Shown in pieces: positions 8,019-9,548 of a stretch of DNA of 9,548 nt (the stretch's first letter is position 1; each line of letters begins with the position of its first letter). The stretch spans positions 1 to 9,548 of the forward strand of contig CAYPPS010000021.1 of NCBI GenBank assembly GCA_964412685.1, read 5' to 3'. The notes beneath the pieces were generated by a model that saw only the letters and a program-made list of their open reading frames with translations, was not told the DNA's origin and searched no databases. The stretch comes from CAYPPS01 sp964412685. GTDB taxonomy: Bacteria; Patescibacteriota; Microgenomatia; PFEM01; CAYPPS01. Position numbers and translations under genes: made by a program.

Positions 8019-8047
8019 ATGATATAAGACTAACACTCTCTTGTCAA
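8019..8047 (-). promoter_or_regulatory. Promoter of the greA-lysS-serS-secA operon
   Basis: On the minus strand the -35 box is a perfect TTGACA (8042-8047), a spacer of exactly 17 bases follows (8025-8041), and the -10 box is TATCAT (8019-8024), five of six to consensus. Transcription should begin near 8012, giving a greA leader of about 65 bases. It is the only strong promoter I found upstream of the four minus-strand genes, so it probably drives the whole operon. Confidence 0.8.
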
Positions 8048-8069
8048 TAGCCCCACAATTCACTAGCAT
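8041..8069 (+). promoter_or_regulatory. Possible divergent promoter of the small Cys/His-rich gene
   Basis: TTGTCA (8041-8046, five of six) is followed after 17 bases by TAGCAT (8064-8069, four of six). The -35 hexamer lies almost exactly on top of the operon -35 on the other strand because TTGNCAA is symmetrical. The predicted start near 8076 would leave at most a base or two before the ATG at 8078. The weak -10 keeps confidence low. Confidence 0.4.
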
Positions 8070-8077
8070 GGCGATAA

Positions 8078-8332
8078 ATGATAGAGCAGGAAAAAAGTTC
8101 GGAACTACCACCTATTTGTCCAGACGGCGAACACAACTGGGGAATTGACTCATCAATCCATGGTTGCGGCCACAGCAGTGGTGACCACGCTGTCGGAGAG
8201 TTAATGGTGATGCTTACCTCAATAGAGAAAGGCCAACCAGGAGCAATCTGTCAAAGATGCTTTCTTAAATTTAACACCAACAAGCGAGACGAAGACCTTT
8301 GTTGGGCCTACTTGAGTCTAAGTAGTTGGTAA
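8078..8332 (+). CDS. Small Cys/His-rich protein, putative zinc-binding, function unknown
   Basis: An 84-residue frame on the plus strand, divergent from greA. I do not recognise a named family. It is rich in possible metal ligands: C14 and H19 in CPDGEHNW, then H28, C30, H32 and H37 in IHGCGHSSGDH, then C58-x2-C61 in AICQRCFLKF, and C75. The layout of an N-terminal C-x4-H-x-W and a later C-x2-C resembles a small zinc ribbon, which is an inference. There is no signal peptide and no membrane segment. ATG at 8078 has no Shine-Dalgarno, but a -10-like TAGCAT ends nine bases upstream, so translation could be leaderless. Stop is TAA at 8330-8332. Support comes from the protein-like composition and from filling the gap between the greA promoter and the tRNA gene; the short length leaves a real chance that it is not expressed. 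Confidence 0.6.
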   Translation: MIEQEKSSELPPICPDGEHNWGIDSSIHGCGHSSGDHAVGELMVMLTSIEKGQPGAICQRCFLKFNTNKRDEDLCWAYLSLSSW

Positions 8333-8378
8333 CCCTGAATCAAGTGAGGGCTAATTGCAATTCTTTGAAGTTATTATG

Positions 8379-8451
8379 TGACGCTACGGGGATTTGAACC
8401 CCGGTTTTCAGGATGAGAACCTGATGTCCTAGGCCTCTAGACGATAGCGCC
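8379..8451 (-). tRNA. tRNA-Glu, anticodon CTC
   Basis: Full cloverleaf on the minus strand, 73 nucleotides without CCA. The acceptor stem GGCGCTA pairs with TAGCGTC (one G-T pair). The D arm is the classic glutamate type, TCGTCTAGAGGCCTAGGACA. The anticodon stem TCAGG/CCTGA encloses loop TTCTCAT, giving CTC. The variable loop is the four-base AAAC, and the T arm is CGGGG-TTCAAAT-CCCCG. The discriminator base is A and CCA is not encoded (the genome reads CAT next), so CCA must be added by the CCA-adding enzyme. It reads GAG codons. A promoter lies 41 bases upstream at 8492-8520. It sits between two plus-strand genes, and I see no clear U-tract terminator downstream. Confidence 0.96.
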
Positions 8452-8491
8452 GTTTTAGATACTCCTCTTTTTACTAAAACAAGTACTCCTT

Positions 8492-8520
8492 ATTTTACCT
8501 CAAGGCTAAAAAAAGCTCAA
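8492..8520 (-). promoter_or_regulatory. Promoter of tRNA-Glu
   Basis: On the minus strand TTGAGC (8515-8520, four of six) is followed by a 17-base spacer and TAAAAT (8492-8497, five of six). Transcription would start near 8485, giving a leader of about 34 bases to be trimmed by RNase P at 8451. Confidence 0.6.
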
Positions 8521-8525
8521 TTAAA

Positions 8526-8534
8526 TGCTAAAAT
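8526..8534 (+). promoter_or_regulatory. Possible extended -10 promoter of the sortase gene
   Basis: TGCTAAAAT is an extended -10 (TGn plus TAAAAT) with no good -35 at 16-18 bases. Transcription would start near 8541 and give a leader of about 25 bases before the ATG at 8566, carrying only the weak GTGGA. Confidence 0.4.
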
Positions 8535-8565
8535 AATACTGCATACCGAGAGTGGAAAAATTACA

Positions 8566-9252
8566 ATGTTTGATTTTTTTAGAGCCAAGCCAAAAAAGAA
8601 AACCATCAGAGTGGGAAGAAAAAAAAGGGGGGTTCTTTTTTTCAATCCTTCCTCTTGGCAGGTTTTTTTCTTTTCTCTAGGAACCGGCCTTCTTGTCCTG
8701 GGAATTTTTTACCTCGGGTTCATTTACTTTCCCCTAACCAAAGCCTATCTTAATTATAAAATCGGCCCCGAAGACCAATTTATTCCTCCACCAACAAAAA
8801 CAAAAGAAATAGTTGACTATACCGATTTCTACATCGACATTCCCAAAATAAAGGCCTCTTCCAAGATTTTCCCCAATATTCCCGTCCAAAATAAGGACGT
8901 TTACGAAGAAATTTTAAAGAAAGGGGTCGCTCATGCCAGAGGAACAGCTTTCCCAGGACAGGGCAAAACTATTTTCCTCTTTGCCCATTCTTCCGACACT
9001 CCTTTCAATGCCATTCGTTTCAACGCTGTTTTCATGCTCCTCAATCAACTCAAAGAAGAAGATACTATTACTATATATCTAAGCGGCAAAAGGTACTTCT
9101 ATAAGGTATATGATAAAAAAACAGTTGATCCTCAAGAAACCAAATATCTTTTCTATTCCGAAGATCGAGAAATATTGATACTTCAGACTTGTTGGCCTCC
9201 AGGCACTACTTGGAAACGCCTCCTTATCTTCGCCCAAAAAGAGCAAGATTGA
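8566..9252 (+). CDS. Membrane-anchored sortase family transpeptidase
   Basis: Cysteine transpeptidase that cleaves a C-terminal sorting signal on secreted proteins and joins them to the cell surface, or crosslinks pilin-like subunits. At 228 residues it fits the sortase family. A basic cytoplasmic N-terminus (KPKKKTIRVGRKKRG, 8-22) precedes one transmembrane segment (~31-56), then the extracellular domain: FYIDIPKIKAS (88-98), GVAHARGTAFPGQ (120-132), catalytic H141 in FLFAHSSDTP, catalytic C209 in ILILQTCWPPGTT, and the assisting R218 in WKRLLIFA. All three catalytic residues are present. The class is not certain; single-domain sortases of class D or E look most similar. Start ATG follows a weak GTGGA nine bases upstream; stop TGA at 9250-9252 lies within the -35 box of the next gene. 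Adjacency to a secreted protein gene suggests a surface-assembly role. Confidence 0.93.
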   Translation: MFDFFRAKPKKKTIRVGRKKRGVLFFNPSSWQVFFFSLGTGLLVLGIFYLGFIYFPLTKAYLNYKIGPEDQFIPPPTKTKEIVDYTDFYIDIPKIKASSKIFPNIPVQNKDVYEEILKKGVAHARGTAFPGQGKTIFLFAHSSDTPFNAIRFNAVFMLLNQLKEEDTITIYLSGKRYFYKVYDKKTVDPQETKYLFYSEDREILILQTCWPPGTTWKRLLIFAQKEQD

Positions 9253-9276
9253 CTTTTCTACAAACTCTGCTATACT
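9249..9276 (+). promoter_or_regulatory. Strong promoter of the secreted surface protein gene, nearly leaderless
   Basis: TTGACT (9249-9254, five of six) and TATACT (9271-9276, five of six) are separated by 16 bases. The -35 box contains the sortase stop codon TGA. Transcription should begin near 9283, about five bases before the ATG at 9288, which leaves no room for a Shine-Dalgarno. The gene can thus be expressed independently of the sortase. Confidence 0.7.
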
Positions 9277-9287
9277 ATCCCATAACT

Positions 9288-9548
9288 ATGAATAAGCAAC
9301 TTGTTCTTGCTATCGGCTTTTTGGTTCTTAGCCTCGTGACGGCTAAATCCGTTCAAGCCGACAATTATGACAACAGAGACGACGGTCGACAGATTGTGGT
9401 GGACAAAGAGATAAAGGCCACTTCTCAAGAAAATTGGCATGAAAATCTTTCCAGCAATACTATCACTTTCGCATCTGAAAACTATCTTGAATTTAAAATT
9501 AAAATCAAAAATACTGGTGACAAAGAATTAAAAAACATTAAAGTTATT
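9288..9548 (+). CDS. Secreted surface protein, 3'-truncated by the window edge (87 residues visible)
   Basis: Opens with ATG at 9288-9290 and runs open to the window end. The N-terminus is a clear Sec signal peptide: MNK, a hydrophobic core LVLAIGFLVLSLVTA, then SVQA with likely cleavage before DNYDNRDD. A short Asp/Asn/Arg-rich stretch follows, then RQIVVDKEIKA and, further on, NYLEFKIKIKNTGDKELKNIKVI. The last part has the look of the first strands of a DUF11-like or other immunoglobulin-like surface domain (FKIKIKNTGD...L.NI.V), and the whole resembles CPR surface proteins that carry a VDK motif just after the signal peptide; this is recognition by eye. It is probably exported by Sec. Whether it ends in a sortase sorting signal cannot be seen. 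There is no Shine-Dalgarno, and the -10 box ends 11 bases before the ATG. Confidence 0.85.
   Translation, partial: MNKQLVLAIGFLVLSLVTAKSVQADNYDNRDDGRQIVVDKEIKATSQENWHENLSSNTITFASENYLEFKIKIKNTGDKELKNIKVI

Noticed and set aside
8333..8350. CCCT/AGGG stem after the small Cys/His gene
   Set aside because: Four pairs, a ten-base loop and no following T-run on either strand, so I do not call a terminator.
8353..8362. Perfect ten-base palindrome AATTGCAATT
   Set aside because: Short, A/T-rich and expected by chance; no second copy or flanking operator-like context was seen.
1..9548. Alternative genetic code with TGA read as Gly or Trp
   Set aside because: TGA sits at the natural ends of SecA and the sortase, and Trp is encoded by TGG throughout; the standard bacterial code fits every gene.

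Overview
The window is AT-rich bacterial DNA that looks like a Candidate Phyla Radiation (Patescibacteria) genome, most likely of the Microgenomates kind. The pointers are family resemblance only: a SecA with a roughly 30-residue insertion before its ITYGTNNEFGFDYLRDNM block, an HD phosphohydrolase type I associate with these genomes, and a sortase next to a secreted protein with a short Asp/Asn-rich N-terminus followed by IVVDKEI. TGA is a genuine stop here (it ends secA, the sortase gene and the left-edge gene), so the Gracilibacteria code, in which TGA means Gly, does not apply. Genes are tightly packed; no gene-free stretch exceeds 300 bases. I see no insertion sequence, CRISPR array or phage gene.

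Layout: (a) 1-1355, plus strand: 3' part of a large gene of unknown function that enters from the left edge. (b) 7946-1343, minus strand: a compact operon greA > lysS-HD > serS > secA, with gaps of 60, 2 and 41 bases. It is headed by a near-consensus sigma-70-type promoter (8019-8047), and its last gene overlaps the 3' end of the left-edge gene tail to tail by 13 bases. (c) 8078-8332, plus strand: a small Cys/His-rich protein, divergent from the operon, whose possible promoter shares the operon's -35 hexamer. (d) 8379-8451, minus strand: tRNA-Glu(CTC) with its own promoter. (e) 8566 to the end, plus strand: a membrane-anchored sortase, then the start of a secreted protein gene whose strong promoter overlaps the sortase stop codon.

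The minus-strand operon is core information processing and export: transcript cleavage factor GreA, charging of tRNA-Lys and tRNA-Ser, and the SecA export motor. The right-hand pair concerns the cell surface: SecA could export the signal-peptide protein, and the sortase could anchor surface proteins, though its substrate is not visible here.

The most notable item is the lysyl-tRNA synthetase, which continues without a stop through a Lys/Gly-rich linker into a complete HD phosphohydrolase domain with all its expected metal ligands. Second is a pattern in which two plus-strand genes have their -10 boxes so close to the ATG that their mRNAs would be leaderless or nearly so, while lysS and serS have recognisable Shine-Dalgarno sequences.
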